Assembly: GCF_000381345.1 (NCBI RefSeq)
Contig: NZ_KB906404.1
Coordinates: forward strand, 62,001 to 126,000
Direction: 5' to 3'
DNA: 64,000 nucleotides
Source: Deinococcus apachensis DSM 19763
GTDB lineage: Bacteria > Deinococcota > Deinococci > Deinococcales > Deinococcaceae
The position numbers and the translations under genes were made by a program. The notes beneath the pieces are model-generated. The model did no database searches, was not told the DNA's origin, and saw only the letters and a list, made by a program, of their open reading frames with translations. Of the stretch, positions 20,916-33,997 are shown piece by piece; the first letter of the stretch is position 1; each line of letters starts with the position of its first letter.

Positions 20916-21890
20916 TCACCGGGCTGTCAGCCGGGGCCACCACCGCCTCAACAGAGCGACCTCTCGGTTAAACAGGGCGTCGTTCACGGCGTCTGAGCCC
21001 CAGGCGGTACTGTCACGGTGTTCAAGGAAGAAGCCCAGCGACCATAGGCGGATTGCCGCCTCGAAGTAAGGCACGGCTGCGAGATCGGCTTGGCTCAACG
21101 TCCGCTTCCGCGTGTACCCGCGCAGAAATCCTGACCAGATGGCCGCGTCACCACTCAGCGGGCGGAACACCGCGAGATCATGCGCCCGCCAGCCGAAGCC
21201 CGCACCATCCAGATCGAACACGGTGACTGTTCCTGCATCGTCTACGTGCGCGTTCTTCCACTGGAAATCCCCGTGGCACGCTCCCCAGTCCAGGAATGCC
21301 GCGTTCGCCTCGACATACGACCGCACCAGATCAGCCATCTCAGCCAGGAACGCAAGGTCAGCTGGTCGGTGGGTAAGCACAGAGGTGAGCTGCTCAAGTG
21401 GACAGTCGAGGAGCGCACGCAGGTCCAGCATCGGGGCAGCCGGAGTGGGCTCAAGCCCGTCGAGGGCCGTGTGTAGGGCGGCGAGCGCGCCGCCATACCG
21501 CTCTGCGGCAGTCTCATCGCGGAGAGGTGGTCCGCCTGGGGCAAACTCGAACAGCACCAGTTCTCGCCCGCCCTCGGGCGCGGCCAACGTAGTCGAGTAT
21601 CGGCCATCGCTCCGGTGAATGGGCCGCGCGACCGGGACACCGGTGGTCACGAGGCGTTCGATGAGGTCGAGTTCGAAGGCGACCCGTGGAGGCGGGCGGG
21701 ACTGCGCCCGGTAGGCGCGCAGGATCAGCGGCGTGCCAGCCGCCGCAAGAAAGTACGTGTCATTCACACCCAGATACAGGCGCCGGTACTCCAACGGTTC
21801 CGGAAGGGGGTAGGAGCGCCGCACCTCCTCAAGGAGGGCCGCAGGGTCGAGAATCGAGTAAGTCACGGGGAACATCGGATCGTACGTCAT
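20916..21890 (-). CDS. aminoglycoside phosphotransferase-family kinase
   Basis: A 324-residue small-molecule kinase of the APH/choline kinase fold. The catalytic loop is CHGDFQWKN and the metal-binding loop is VFDLDGAGFGWRAHDLA. The N-terminal nucleotide-binding lobe includes PLILRAYRAQS. Members phosphorylate antibiotics, choline, homoserine, fructosamine or other small molecules; nothing here fixes the substrate. Start at the first ATG, 21890; a second in-frame ATG lies five codons downstream. Convergent with the MFS gene. Confidence 0.85.
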   Translation of the reverse strand: MTYDPMFPVTYSILDPAALLEEVRRSYPLPEPLEYRRLYLGVNDTYFLAAAGTPLILRAYRAQSRPPPRVAFELDLIERLVTTGVPVARPIHRSDGRYSTTLAAPEGGRELVLFEFAPGGPPLRDETAAERYGGALAALHTALDGLEPTPAAPMLDLRALLDCPLEQLTSVLTHRPADLAFLAEMADLVRSYVEANAAFLDWGACHGDFQWKNAHVDDAGTVTVFDLDGAGFGWRAHDLAVFRPLSGDAAIWSGFLRGYTRKRTLSQADLAAVPYFEAAIRLWSLGFFLEHRDSTAWGSDAVNDALFNREVALLRRWWPRLTAR

Positions 21891-22007
21891 GTCGTAACCT
21901 GGCGCCCCACCAGGGGGGCTGGTGCAAGAATAAGCAGCTTATGTCACGTCCAGACCACGTTCTCCTTCTCATCCCCCGTCTGGCTTGGACACTTGTCCTG
22001 CTCACCC

Positions 22008-23735
<1,728 letters not shown>

Positions 23736-23741
23736 GGAAAC

Positions 23742-23747
23742 AGTCTA
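23742..23747 (-). promoter_or_regulatory. -10 box TAGACT, leaderless
   Basis: 6 bp before the ATG at 23735. Confidence 0.55.
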
Positions 23748-23810
23748 GGGAGGGGGCGCCGGAGAACCGTGGGGTGGGTTTGAAAGCCTTCGGTGTGCCC
23801 GGGTGGGCCG

Positions 23811-23816
23811 TAAGCT
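23811..23816 (+). promoter_or_regulatory. -10 box TAAGCT
   Basis: 5 bp before an ATG at 23822 that opens a 16-codon ORF (MDAPLRLWSRALRVWR), not the frame of the small membrane protein. Confidence 0.4.
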
Positions 23817-23862
23817 GGGGTATGGACGCCCCCCTCCGCCTATGGAGCCGGGCGCTGCGGGT

Positions 23863-24048
23863 ATGGCGCTGATCGTGCTGCTGGCCTTCGGCGGGCCGAT
23901 GCTCCTGGTCTCCCTCGGGTGGTTCGTCGTGAGTTGGGAGGACCAGGGCGGCCAGCCGTGGGGACCCGTCCTGGTCACCGTCGGGCTTTCGGTCCTGCTC
24001 TGGCTATCGGCCCGGTGGCTGGAGGGGAAGGCCCGGGGGCGGAACTAG
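23863..24048 (+). CDS. small two-helix membrane protein
   Basis: 61 residues from ATG 23863 (68 from 23842). Two hydrophobic helices, ALIVLLAFGGPMLLVSLGWF and VLVTVGLSVLLWLSARWL, are joined by a polar WEDQGGQPW loop, with a basic tail. No family recognised. The upstream 16-codon ORF stops at 23872, a few bases past this ATG, so the two starts overlap and translation may be coupled. Its stop is 4 bp from the convergent trmJ stop. Confidence 0.5.
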   Translation: MALIVLLAFGGPMLLVSLGWFVVSWEDQGGQPWGPVLVTVGLSVLLWLSARWLEGKARGRN

Positions 24049-24052
24049 CCGC

Positions 24053-24805
24053 TCACTCTCCCGGAGCGTCCTGCTCGGTCGCTTGCCGTCCTGAGACCGT
24101 TCCCCTCTTCGCCGCGTCCTCCACCTTCCATGTCACTTGCCGCAGGAAGCCCCGGAACAGTCGGCTCTCGGCGCTGCTCATCAGCGCCCGGTCGAGCATC
24201 GCGCGCCACAGCCGCAACGTATGGCGGGCCCGCACGGCGTCCGTGTAGCCGATGAGCTGCATCGTCTCGTGGAGGTGGCCGTACATCGCCTCCATCTCCT
24301 CGCGGGTGGCGGTCTTGCGGTCATAGGCGGGCGCCTCGTCCTGGGCTTGCAGGAACTCGTAGCACACCAGCAGCACCGCCTGCGCGAGGTTGAGGCTGGC
24401 ATAGTCGCCCGTGGGCACCCGCACCGTCACCTGGCACTGCTCCAGGTCGGAGTTGATCAGGCCCGTCTCCTCCGGCCCGAATACGAGGGCCGGGGCCGAG
24501 GCGGCGCGCACGAGGGGGCGCACCTGCGAGGGGTGGCGGGGTGCCGGAAGGTCCGCGCGAATTCGGGCGGAGGTCCCCACGCTCACGTCCCGGTCGGCCA
24601 GCGCCTCGCGCAGGGTGGGATAGACCCGGGCCGAGCGCAGCAGGTCCGCCGCGTGGACAGCCATCGCCAGGGCTTGAGGGTCGAGCACGTAGCAACGCGG
24701 GGCGACGATCCGCAGGTCACGCGCGCCCATGTTCAGCATGGCGCGGGCCGCCGCCCCGATGTTGCCGGGCGTTTTGGGGGAGACGAGGACGACCGCGAGG
24801 TTCAC
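24053..24805 (-). CDS. trmJ: tRNA 2'-O-methyltransferase TrmJ
   Basis: A 250-residue SPOUT methyltransferase for position 32 of the tRNA anticodon loop. SAM-knot motifs: SPKTPGNIGAAARAMLNMG, LVFGPEETGL and DYASLNLAQAVLLVCYE. The C-terminal helical extension (TREEMEAMYGHLHETMQLIGY) is characteristic of TrmJ rather than TrmL. GTG start follows TAGCAT by 7 bp. Confidence 0.9.
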   Translation of the reverse strand: MNLAVVLVSPKTPGNIGAAARAMLNMGARDLRIVAPRCYVLDPQALAMAVHAADLLRSARVYPTLREALADRDVSVGTSARIRADLPAPRHPSQVRPLVRAASAPALVFGPEETGLINSDLEQCQVTVRVPTGDYASLNLAQAVLLVCYEFLQAQDEAPAYDRKTATREEMEAMYGHLHETMQLIGYTDAVRARHTLRLWRAMLDRALMSSAESRLFRGFLRQVTWKVEDAAKRGTVSGRQATEQDAPGE

Positions 24806-24812
24806 GCCTGGG

Positions 24813-24818
24813 ATGCTA
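24813..24818 (-). promoter_or_regulatory. -10 box TAGCAT, leaderless
   Basis: 7 bp before the GTG at 24805. Confidence 0.5.
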
Positions 24819-24866
24819 GCGCGGGGAGCAGGGGCCCCGTGGACCGGCCTGAACGCGGCCGGACCC

Positions 24867-25685
24867 TCAGCCCGCCAGAATCGGGTTCTCGATCTCCACG
24901 CCCAGCCCCAGCCTCAGGTCGGCGGCGAGTTCCTCCGGGGTGTCGCCCCAGCTTTCCACGCTGACATGCCCCAGGCCGCGCGCCCGCGCAAGGGCGCAGA
25001 CGCCCAGCAGCAGGGCGGCGCGCAGGCCGGTGGGCCGCAGGTCAGGGCGAACACCGGGGGCGTCGATGCGGGCGTACCCCTCCTCGGGAGAGGCACGGCA
25101 GAGTCCGGCGGCCCGTCCCTCTGCGTCCAGCGCGATCAGGCTGAGCTGCGGGTCGAAGCCCCCCGCCCCGTCTGCCGCCGCCTCGGGCGTCACAGCGTGG
25201 TGGCCGATGCGGTCCTCGTAGGTGGCGAGGGCGTCCAGGCGGGTGGCGGGGTCGGGCACGTCCGCGAGGGGGAGGAGGCGCAGACCCTCCGGCACCTCGG
25301 CCTGACCTTCGGGGGTCGGCCCGGCAAGCAGGCGGTAGGCGGCGACCTCGCGGTAACCGGCCGCCTCCAGCGCCCCCGCCGGGAACAGCGCCCCGTCCGC
25401 GAAGGCGTACGCGCGCCCCGCCTCCTGCCGGGAGATCAGGGCGAGGGCCGTCGCCGCCTCCCCATGCTCCGGTCCGGGCAGCGCCCCGCCCACGAGTTCC
25501 GCCCCGTGCGCCGGGCTGGGCCGCAGGCCGACCGCCCCCACGACCTCGCCCGCCGCGTTCCGCGCGACCCAGGCTCCGGTCAGCACCTCCGTCATCCAGG
25601 CCACCGCCTCCTCGGGGGCGCCGTACAGGGCGGCGAACACGGGGGGCAGGCCAGCAGGCGGGGTGGGGGAGACGGTCACCGGCAT
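24867..25685 (-). CDS. GNAT-family N-acetyltransferase (tandem-domain size)
   Basis: 272 residues, long enough for two GNAT folds. The N-terminal half has WVARNAAGEVVGAVGLRPS and the C-terminal half LIALDAEGRAAGLCRAS followed by LRPTGLRAALLLGVCALARARGLGHVSVES, the usual acetyl-CoA loop and helix. The first domain lacks a clear acetyl-CoA loop and may be degenerate. Acceptor unknown. Divergent from the hydrolase gene, with each -10 box close to its own start. Confidence 0.75.
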   Translation of the reverse strand: MPVTVSPTPPAGLPPVFAALYGAPEEAVAWMTEVLTGAWVARNAAGEVVGAVGLRPSPAHGAELVGGALPGPEHGEAATALALISRQEAGRAYAFADGALFPAGALEAAGYREVAAYRLLAGPTPEGQAEVPEGLRLLPLADVPDPATRLDALATYEDRIGHHAVTPEAAADGAGGFDPQLSLIALDAEGRAAGLCRASPEEGYARIDAPGVRPDLRPTGLRAALLLGVCALARARGLGHVSVESWGDTPEELAADLRLGLGVEIENPILAG

Positions 25686-25691
25686 GGGGCG

Positions 25692-25697
25692 AGCCTA
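25692..25697 (-). promoter_or_regulatory. -10 box TAGGCT, leaderless
   Basis: 6 bp before the ATG at 25685. Confidence 0.55.
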
Positions 25698-25735
25698 TCA
25701 AGCGAACCTGAAGGCCAGCGCCGCTCCTTCCCGCC

Positions 25736-25741
25736 TAGCCT
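25736..25741 (+). promoter_or_regulatory. -10 box TAGCCT, leaderless
   Basis: 6 bp before the ATG at 25748. Confidence 0.55.
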
Positions 25742-26426
25742 GAACCCATGACCACCGAAGACCCTCCCCACACCGTGCTCCTGCTGCACGCTTACCCCCT
25801 CTCCGCCACGATGTGGCAGGACCAGAAGGCCGCGCTGGAGGAGGCGGGCCTCACCGTCCTCGCCCCCAACCTGCCGGGCTTCGGGGGCCAGGAGGGGGCC
25901 ATCACCTCCCTCGCGGACGCGGCACGGGAGTTGCGGACGACCCTGCCCGGGGAACCTCTGGCGCTCGTCGGCCTGAGCATGGGCGGCTACCTCGCGCTGG
26001 AACTGCTCCGACAGTTCCCCGGGCGCTTCGCCCGCGTCGTCCTGGCCGACACCACCCTGCGCGCCGACCCCCCCGAAAAGGCCAGGGACCGCCGCGAACA
26101 GGCCGACCGGGTGCTGGAGGAGGGAAAGGACTTCATCATCGAGGCCGCCGAGAAGGAGCATTCACCCTCGACCTTCGAACGGGTGCGGCCCATGATCGAG
26201 GCGGCCACACCAGAAGGCATCGCCGGGGCTTTGCGAGCAATGGCCAACCGGTCCGAGGGGCAGGACGTGCTGCGGGGGCTGGATGTGCCCCTCCTCGTCC
26301 TCGTGGGCGAGCGGGACGAGATCACGCCGCCCGAATTCGCGCAGGAGATCGCCGACGAGGGGCGCGGCACCCTGCGCCTTCTTCCCGGCGCCGCCCACCT
26401 CTCGAACCTGGACGCGCCGGGGGCCT

Positions 26427-27794
<1,368 letters not shown>

Positions 27795-27801
27795 GGCCCG
27801 T

Positions 27802-27807
27802 ACTCTA
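27802..27807 (-). promoter_or_regulatory. -10 box TAGAGT, leaderless
   Basis: 7 bp before the glgA ATG at 27794. Confidence 0.55.
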
Positions 27808-27814
27808 CGCCCGT

Positions 27815-27937
<123 letters not shown>

Positions 27938-27961
27938 AAATGCCCATACGGGCCGCGACAC

Positions 27962-28036
27962 GGGCGGTTAGCTCAGCGGTAGAGCATTCGCTTCACACGC
28001 GAAGGGTCGTAGGTTCAAATCCTATACCGCCCACCA
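27962..28036 (+). tRNA. tRNA-Val (CAC)
   Basis: 75 nt with encoded CCA. Acceptor GGGCGGT/ACCGCCC, anticodon loop TTCACAC, T-loop TTCAAAT. Follows tRNA-Ile2 by 24 bp under the same promoter. Confidence 0.95.
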
Positions 28037-28044
28037 GAAAAGAT

Positions 28045-28065
28045 CCCGGCTCAGCCGGGGTTTTT
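28045..28065 (+). terminator. terminator of the Ile2-Val tRNA unit
   Basis: CCCGGC-TCA-GCCGGG stem followed by G and five T. Confidence 0.85.
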
Positions 28066-28118
28066 GCTTTGGTCTCCTGGTTGGCGCGGGCTGTAAGAAG
28101 AATGTAGGGTTGATTAAC

Positions 28119-28124
28119 TACGCT
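28119..28124 (+). promoter_or_regulatory. -10 box TACGCT, leaderless
   Basis: 7 bp before ATG 28132. Confidence 0.45.
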
Positions 28125-28131
28125 CTTCACA

Positions 28132-28668
28132 ATGCCCACCAAGCTCTCCCTGTTGTCTCCCCGAAACCCTGGCTCAGCCACAGGGACGCTGCCGGGGGGC
28201 GAGGTCCGCCTTCCTCTCACGCCCACGCCCGGGGGCAACGCGAGCATGGCCCTGCAGGGCGGCACCCTTTACGTGCGCCCGTCGGGTGCCGGGGCTCCGC
28301 TCACCGCCTGTGATCACGACCGCGCGGCGGCTCTGGGCTACCTGTTCGAGGGTGAGCCCGCCGTGTGGCCCTTCACCGAGGAGCAGCCTCCGGTGCGGGG
28401 GACCGGCCGCACGGGCACCCCTACCCGGGAGGCCGCGCTGCTGCTCGACCTTCCGGCGCTGCTGCCCGCCTATAGCTGGGCCGCGCAGGCAGGCCCTCCC
28501 GGAACGCCCCTGATCGTGAGCGCGTCGGGGGCCGGGGGAACCGTGACGGTGAGCATCACGAGCGCCACGTACGAGCGTCACCGCAGCGCGGCCACCCTGA
28601 GCTATGAGATTGCGAGCACCGTCCGGCGCGCTGTGGCGGGCCTCCCGGCGCTGAGCTGCACGATCTGA
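28132..28668 (+). CDS. hypothetical protein
   Basis: 178 residues, no family recognised. No signal peptide or membrane helix. Polar and Gly/Pro/Thr-rich, with LYVRPSGAGAPLTACDHDRAAALGYLFEGEP near residues 45-75 and a beta-prone LIVSASGAGGTVTVSITSATY near 130-150. Codon use looks like the host. Start supported by a TACGCT box 7 bp upstream and a terminator downstream, so it is an isolated transcription unit. Confidence 0.65.
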   Translation: MPTKLSLLSPRNPGSATGTLPGGEVRLPLTPTPGGNASMALQGGTLYVRPSGAGAPLTACDHDRAAALGYLFEGEPAVWPFTEEQPPVRGTGRTGTPTREAALLLDLPALLPAYSWAAQAGPPGTPLIVSASGAGGTVTVSITSATYERHRSAATLSYEIASTVRRAVAGLPALSCTI

Positions 28669-28694
28669 AGTGGGCGGGGAGAGAGCGGGTCGAG

Positions 28695-28724
28695 GAAAAG
28701 CCCCGGCATTCCGCTGGGCTTTCG
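28695..28724. terminator. bidirectional terminator
   Basis: AAAAGCCCC...GGGCTTTC. The stem AGCCC/GGGCT has runs of A and T outside it on both sides, so it can serve the hypothetical gene and the convergent permease. Confidence 0.65.
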
Positions 28725-28746
28725 TCTGTCGTCCTCCTGTATTGGG

Positions 28747-29418
28747 CTACCCCCGCCGCGCCAGCCGCCCCTCCAGCCTGCGCTGCACGAGTTCCAGCAG
28801 GCTGCTGATGAGCCAGTAGATCAGCGCGGCGGCCAGGTACGGCCCGAACGGTTCGAAGGTCCGCGCGATCACGAGTTGGGCGCTCCGCAGCAACTCGACC
28901 ACCGTAATCACCGAGACCAGCGAGGTGTCCTTCACCAGCCCGATCAGCGTGTTGCCCAGGCTGGGCAGGGCTACCCGCGCCGCCTGGGGCAGCACGATCA
29001 GCCGCAGGGTCTGCCTTGGCGTCAGGCCCAGGCTGAGGGCCGCCTCCCGTTGCCCGCGCGGCACGCTGAGGATCGCGGCACGGATCGTCTCCGAGAGGTA
29101 GGCGGCGGCATTCAGGGTGAGGGCCAGCACCCCGCCCACCAGCGGGCTCACGCTGATCCCGAAGGCGGGCAGGCCGTAGTACAGCATGAAAATCTGCACG
29201 AGCAGCGGCGTCCCGCGCATGAAAGAGACGTACACGCTGCTGACCGCCCGCAGGGGGGCAACTCCCGAGAGCCGCGCCAGCGCGACGAGCAGGGCCAGCG
29301 GCAACCCCAGCAGCATCGCCGCCAGCGCGTACCCGATGGTGATGGGCGCGGCGGCCAGCAGGGTGGGCAGGGCCCCCCAGGCGCTCTGAAGGATGAGTTG
29401 AAGCTGCTCGGCGGTCAT
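28747..29418 (-). CDS. amino-acid ABC transporter permease
   Basis: A 223-residue inner-membrane permease of the His/Glu/Gln HisMQ family, about five helices. YVSFMRGTPLLVQIFMLYYGLP near residue 70 and the EAALSLGLTPRQTLRLIVLPQAA coupling loop (EAA motif) are diagnostic. Encoded after the substrate-binding protein gene; GGAGAAGG lies 4 nt before the ATG. No ATPase gene is present nearby, so the pump must borrow one or use one encoded elsewhere. Confidence 0.93.
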   Translation of the reverse strand: MTAEQLQLILQSAWGALPTLLAAAPITIGYALAAMLLGLPLALLVALARLSGVAPLRAVSSVYVSFMRGTPLLVQIFMLYYGLPAFGISVSPLVGGVLALTLNAAAYLSETIRAAILSVPRGQREAALSLGLTPRQTLRLIVLPQAARVALPSLGNTLIGLVKDTSLVSVITVVELLRSAQLVIARTFEPFGPYLAAALIYWLISSLLELVQRRLEGRLARRG

Positions 29419-29468
29419 GGCGCCTTCTCCGGGTGGGGATGAGGTGGGCGGGAGCGGTCAGGACGAGG

Positions 29469-29524
29469 GGCCAGAAGAATGGGGAAGAGGAGGGCTCCCC
29501 GCCTGCTTCCCCATTCTTCTGGCC
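29469..29524 (-). repeat. 19-bp perfect hairpin between ABC genes
   Basis: GGCCAGAAGAATGGGGAAG (29469-29487) is perfectly inverted at 29506-29524 with an 18-nt loop. No T-run follows. It lies just downstream of the binding-protein stop and before the permease. Confidence 0.8.
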
Positions 29525-29529
29525 TGGCG

Positions 29530-30300
<771 letters not shown>

Positions 30301-30367
30301 GGAAACCTCGTTTTCCTGTGGCAGGAGGGTGTGGGGAAAGGGACGATCCCCCTCTTTTCCACATGGA

Positions 30368-30383
30368 ATTTTAAAGCACTTTA
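30368..30383 (-). promoter_or_regulatory. promoter and inverted repeat of the ABC operon
   Basis: Leftward -10 TAAAAT (30368-30373) overlaps TAAAG-CA-CTTTA (30372-30383), a candidate operator for the TrmB-type regulator encoded next door. Confidence 0.35.
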
Positions 30384-30540
30384 GAAAGAAGAATGTGGTG
30401 CCCTTCGCACGAACAGGCCGTGAGGCAGGCGGGGCCGCGTGGCCCCACACTAGGCCGGGGAAGGTTGCGGCTCAACGCCCCTGCGTTCATGCAAGGGTCA
30501 TGGGTCGCAGACCGTAGGCGTGCTGCCGCGGCTTTTCCCG

Positions 30541-30546
30541 TATGCT
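30541..30546 (+). promoter_or_regulatory. -10 box TATGCT
   Basis: 8 bp before ATG 30555; selects this start over an upstream in-frame extension. Confidence 0.45.
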
Positions 30547-30550
30547 GGGA

Positions 30551-31343
<793 letters not shown>

Positions 31344-31392
31344 AGAGAGGCCCCGCCACTGTGCGGGGCATTGCTCTCAAAAGGACTATCAA

Positions 31393-31469
<77 letters not shown>

Positions 31470-31472
31470 AAG

Positions 31473-31504
31473 AAAACCCCGTCACCCCTGGCGGGGTTCT
31501 TTCA
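31473..31504 (+). terminator. terminator after tRNA-Met
   Basis: AACCCCG / CGGGGTT stem followed by CTTTCATTT. Confidence 0.75.
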
Positions 31505-31539
31505 TTTCTGCGGACCCGATTTGGGTGACGTACGTTCTC

Positions 31540-31568
31540 TTGCAGCGAGTGACAGCAGCCTGTAACAC
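31540..31568 (+). promoter_or_regulatory. promoter TTGCAG-N17-TAACAC
   Basis: Located about 100 nt before the esterase start, giving a leadered message with a ribosome site, unlike most neighbours. Confidence 0.45.
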
Positions 31569-31669
31569 CGATGTGACGTGGAATGGGTAGGGTCGAACTG
31601 ATCGAAAACTCCTCCCCTGGTGCCTCGCTGCCCCAGTGGGGTGTGGCCTCTCCTCCCGCGAGGTTCGTC

Positions 31670-32677
31670 ATGAAGCGTCCTACTGCCCTGTTTTCCGCCG
31701 CCCTGCTGCTCGCCGCCTGTAGCCAGGTCCCCTCTGCCGGAACCCGGCCGGGGACGGATCTGCGCGTCCAGGCGACCGGGTCCTGGGTGTCGGGCACGTA
31801 CACGAATGCCTACGGGTCCCGCTTCTACCGCCTGCGGGTGCCCGCCGGGTACGACGGCACAGCTTCCCGTCCCCTGATGGTGATGCTGCACGGTTGCACG
31901 CAGGACGGGTACGACTTCGCGGCGGGCACGCGCATGAACGCGCAGGCGGACGCGCGGAACTTCTTGGTGCTGTACCCTGAGCAGGGCACGGCCTACAACA
32001 GCTACGACTGCTGGAACTGGTTTTACGACGTCAACCAGCATCGCGGAAGCGGTGAGCCCTCCCTGATCGCGGGCATGATCGTCTGGGTGAAGAACAACTA
32101 CCGCGTGGACAGCGCCCGTGTGGGCGTGGCCGGGCTCTCGGCGGGCGGGGCGATGGCCTCGGTCATGGCCTGCACCTACCCCGATCAAGTCCGCAAGGTC
32201 GCTGTGTTCGCCGGATTGCAGTACCGGGCCGCAACCACCGCGACGGGTGCGGTCGACGCCCAGAACAACGGCAGTCTGTACGACCCGAACGAGCGGGGCA
32301 CCTCGTGCGCGAGCGAGATGGGCAGCCTCCGGCGCGTCATGCCGACCCTGGTGTTCCAGGGCACGGCGGACGGCACGGTGAACCCCATGAACGGAAACCA
32401 GACGCTGGCGCAGTTCGCCCAGACGAACGACATCGCCACCGACGCCTCGGACAACGGGAACGTGGATAGCACGGCGGACGGCGCGGTGACGGGGACGGCC
32501 TGCCGGTCCTACACCCGTTACGACTACAAGAACAGCACGAATGGCAGCGTCCTGTTGCAGAAGTACATCATCAGCGGTCTGGGGCACGCCTGGTCGGGCG
32601 GCAGCCCGAGCGGGTCGTACAGCGACCCCTGTGGGCCGGACGCGACGGCCATCATCGTCTCCTTCTTCGGGTTCTGA
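31670..32677 (+). CDS. secreted PHB-depolymerase-like esterase lipoprotein
   Basis: 335 residues. Lipoprotein signal with lipobox LLAAC (Cys17), then an alpha/beta hydrolase of the esterase/PHB depolymerase family (type 1 catalytic domain). Oxyanion MLHGCTQDGYDFA, nucleophile GLSAGGAMA, acid in FQGTADGTVN, histidine in SGLGHAWSGGS. Such enzymes cut polyhydroxybutyrate or feruloyl/acetyl esters. Start at 31670 for the signal peptide, with GAGG about 8 nt upstream. Acts at the cell surface. Confidence 0.9.
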   Translation: MKRPTALFSAALLLAACSQVPSAGTRPGTDLRVQATGSWVSGTYTNAYGSRFYRLRVPAGYDGTASRPLMVMLHGCTQDGYDFAAGTRMNAQADARNFLVLYPEQGTAYNSYDCWNWFYDVNQHRGSGEPSLIAGMIVWVKNNYRVDSARVGVAGLSAGGAMASVMACTYPDQVRKVAVFAGLQYRAATTATGAVDAQNNGSLYDPNERGTSCASEMGSLRRVMPTLVFQGTADGTVNPMNGNQTLAQFAQTNDIATDASDNGNVDSTADGAVTGTACRSYTRYDYKNSTNGSVLLQKYIISGLGHAWSGGSPSGSYSDPCGPDATAIIVSFFGF

Positions 32678-32743
32678 ATAGGCGCGAGAGCCAGCCGCTT
32701 GTTGTCCCTAAAGAAGGAACAACACTGCCGCTTGGAAGGGTTT

Positions 32744-32749
32744 TAAGCT
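32744..32749 (+). promoter_or_regulatory. -10 box TAAGCT, leaderless
   Basis: 6 bp before ATG 32756. Confidence 0.5.
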
Positions 32750-32755
32750 CCTGCC

Positions 32756-33154
32756 ATGTCGCCGCTGATTTCGGGACTCGATCATGTGCAGGTGGAGGCG
32801 CCCGCCGGATGCGAGGAGGCCGCGCGGGCCTTTTTCGGGACCTTCCTGGGCCTGCCCGAACTGCTCAAGCCGGAAGCGCTGCGGGGACGCGGCGGGGTCT
32901 GGTTCACCCTGCCTGACGGGCGGCAACTGCATGTGGGCGTGACCCCGGACTTCGTGCCGCGCGAGAAGGGGCACCCGGCGTTGCGCTGCCCGGACCTCTC
33001 CGCCTTCCGCGCCCACTGTGACGCTCATGGCGTGTCCTATCGGGCCGACGTGGAGGCGGGTGTGCCCCGCGTCTTCCTGCGAGATCCCTTCGGCAACCGG
33101 CTGGAGGTCGTGGAGGGGGCGCATGAGAGCGTGCCCCTGACCGGTGCGCCCTGA
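32756..33154 (+). CDS. VOC (glyoxalase/bleomycin-resistance) fold protein
   Basis: 132 residues, one vicinal-oxygen-chelate module: GLDHVQVEAPAG (metal His), VWFTLPDGRQLHVGV (second His), FLRDPFGNRLEVVEG (Glu). A single module implies a dimer. The reaction cannot be assigned. Confidence 0.88.
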   Translation: MSPLISGLDHVQVEAPAGCEEAARAFFGTFLGLPELLKPEALRGRGGVWFTLPDGRQLHVGVTPDFVPREKGHPALRCPDLSAFRAHCDAHGVSYRADVEAGVPRVFLRDPFGNRLEVVEGAHESVPLTGAP

Positions 33155-33164
33155 GCCGCCCGCC

Positions 33165-33170
33165 TACAAT
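33165..33170 (+). promoter_or_regulatory. -10 box TACAAT, leaderless
   Basis: 7 bp before ATG 33178; the ATG at 33169 overlaps the box and is unlikely to be the start. Confidence 0.55.
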
Positions 33171-33177
33171 GCACCCC

Positions 33178-33969
33178 ATGACCGAACCCACTTCCCCCCA
33201 GACCCAGCGCGGCGAGGTCGACCGCGACACGCTGGTGCGCTGGCTGAACGACTACCTTAAGATCGGCGCCTACCCCGATCCCAGCCTCAACGGCCTCCAG
33301 ATCGAGGGCACGCCCGTGATCCGGCGGGTGGCGGCGAGCGTGGACACCAGCGTCAGGACGCTTCAGGACGCCGCCGACAACGGGGCGGACCTGCTGCTGG
33401 TGCATCACGGGCTGTTCTGGGGCCAGCCCCTGGCCGTGACCGGGCCGCACGGGAGGCGCATCCGCACGGCGCTGATGGCCGACCTCAACCTCTACGCGGC
33501 GCACATCCCCCTCGACGCGCACCCGGAGGTCGGGAACAACGCGATGATCGCCCGGGCGCTCAGCCTGCAAAACGCGCGGCCCTTCGGCGACTGGCAGGGC
33601 CACAAGATTGGCCTGGCGGGCGAGCTTCCCTTTCCGCAGAGTCTCCAGGACTTCGCGGACCGGGTGCAGAAGCTGACCGGGGAAATCTGCCTGGTTCACG
33701 GGGGCGGGATTCCGCAGGTGCAGCGCCTGGGCATCGTGAGCGGCGGCGGCGCGGGAGCGGTGGCGGAAGCGGCGGCGGCGGGTCTGGACACCCTGCTGAC
33801 CGGCGAGCCCGAACACAAGCACTTCCACGACGCCTTCGAGTACGGGGTGAACGTGGTGTACGCCGGTCACTACGAGACGGAGGTGTTCGGCGTGCGTGCG
33901 CTGGCCGCCCGGCTGGAGGACGAGTTCGGTCTGCCGTGGCAGTTCCTGCACCACCCGACGGGATTGTGA
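33178..33969 (+). CDS. Nif3-like dinuclear metal centre protein
   Basis: 263 residues of the Nif3/YbgI/DUF34 family, which forms toroidal hexamers with a dinuclear metal site. Ligands appear in LLVHHGLFWG, NLYAAHIPLDAHPEVGNN and VVYAGHYETEVFG. Function is unsettled; roles as a GTP cyclohydrolase-like or metal-handling protein have been proposed for the family. Followed at 28 bp by tmk, with which it is probably cotranscribed. Confidence 0.93.
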   Translation: MTEPTSPQTQRGEVDRDTLVRWLNDYLKIGAYPDPSLNGLQIEGTPVIRRVAASVDTSVRTLQDAADNGADLLLVHHGLFWGQPLAVTGPHGRRIRTALMADLNLYAAHIPLDAHPEVGNNAMIARALSLQNARPFGDWQGHKIGLAGELPFPQSLQDFADRVQKLTGEICLVHGGGIPQVQRLGIVSGGGAGAVAEAAAAGLDTLLTGEPEHKHFHDAFEYGVNVVYAGHYETEVFGVRALAARLEDEFGLPWQFLHHPTGL

Positions 33970-33997
33970 GGGTGGGACTGTCCGGGAGGCTCGCCCT

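Noticed and set aside
27993..28265. Minus-strand ORF ending GGIGFEPTTLRV, and similar ORFs at 31177-31392 and 63508-63738
   Set aside because: Antisense translations of tRNA genes, a well-known false-protein pattern.
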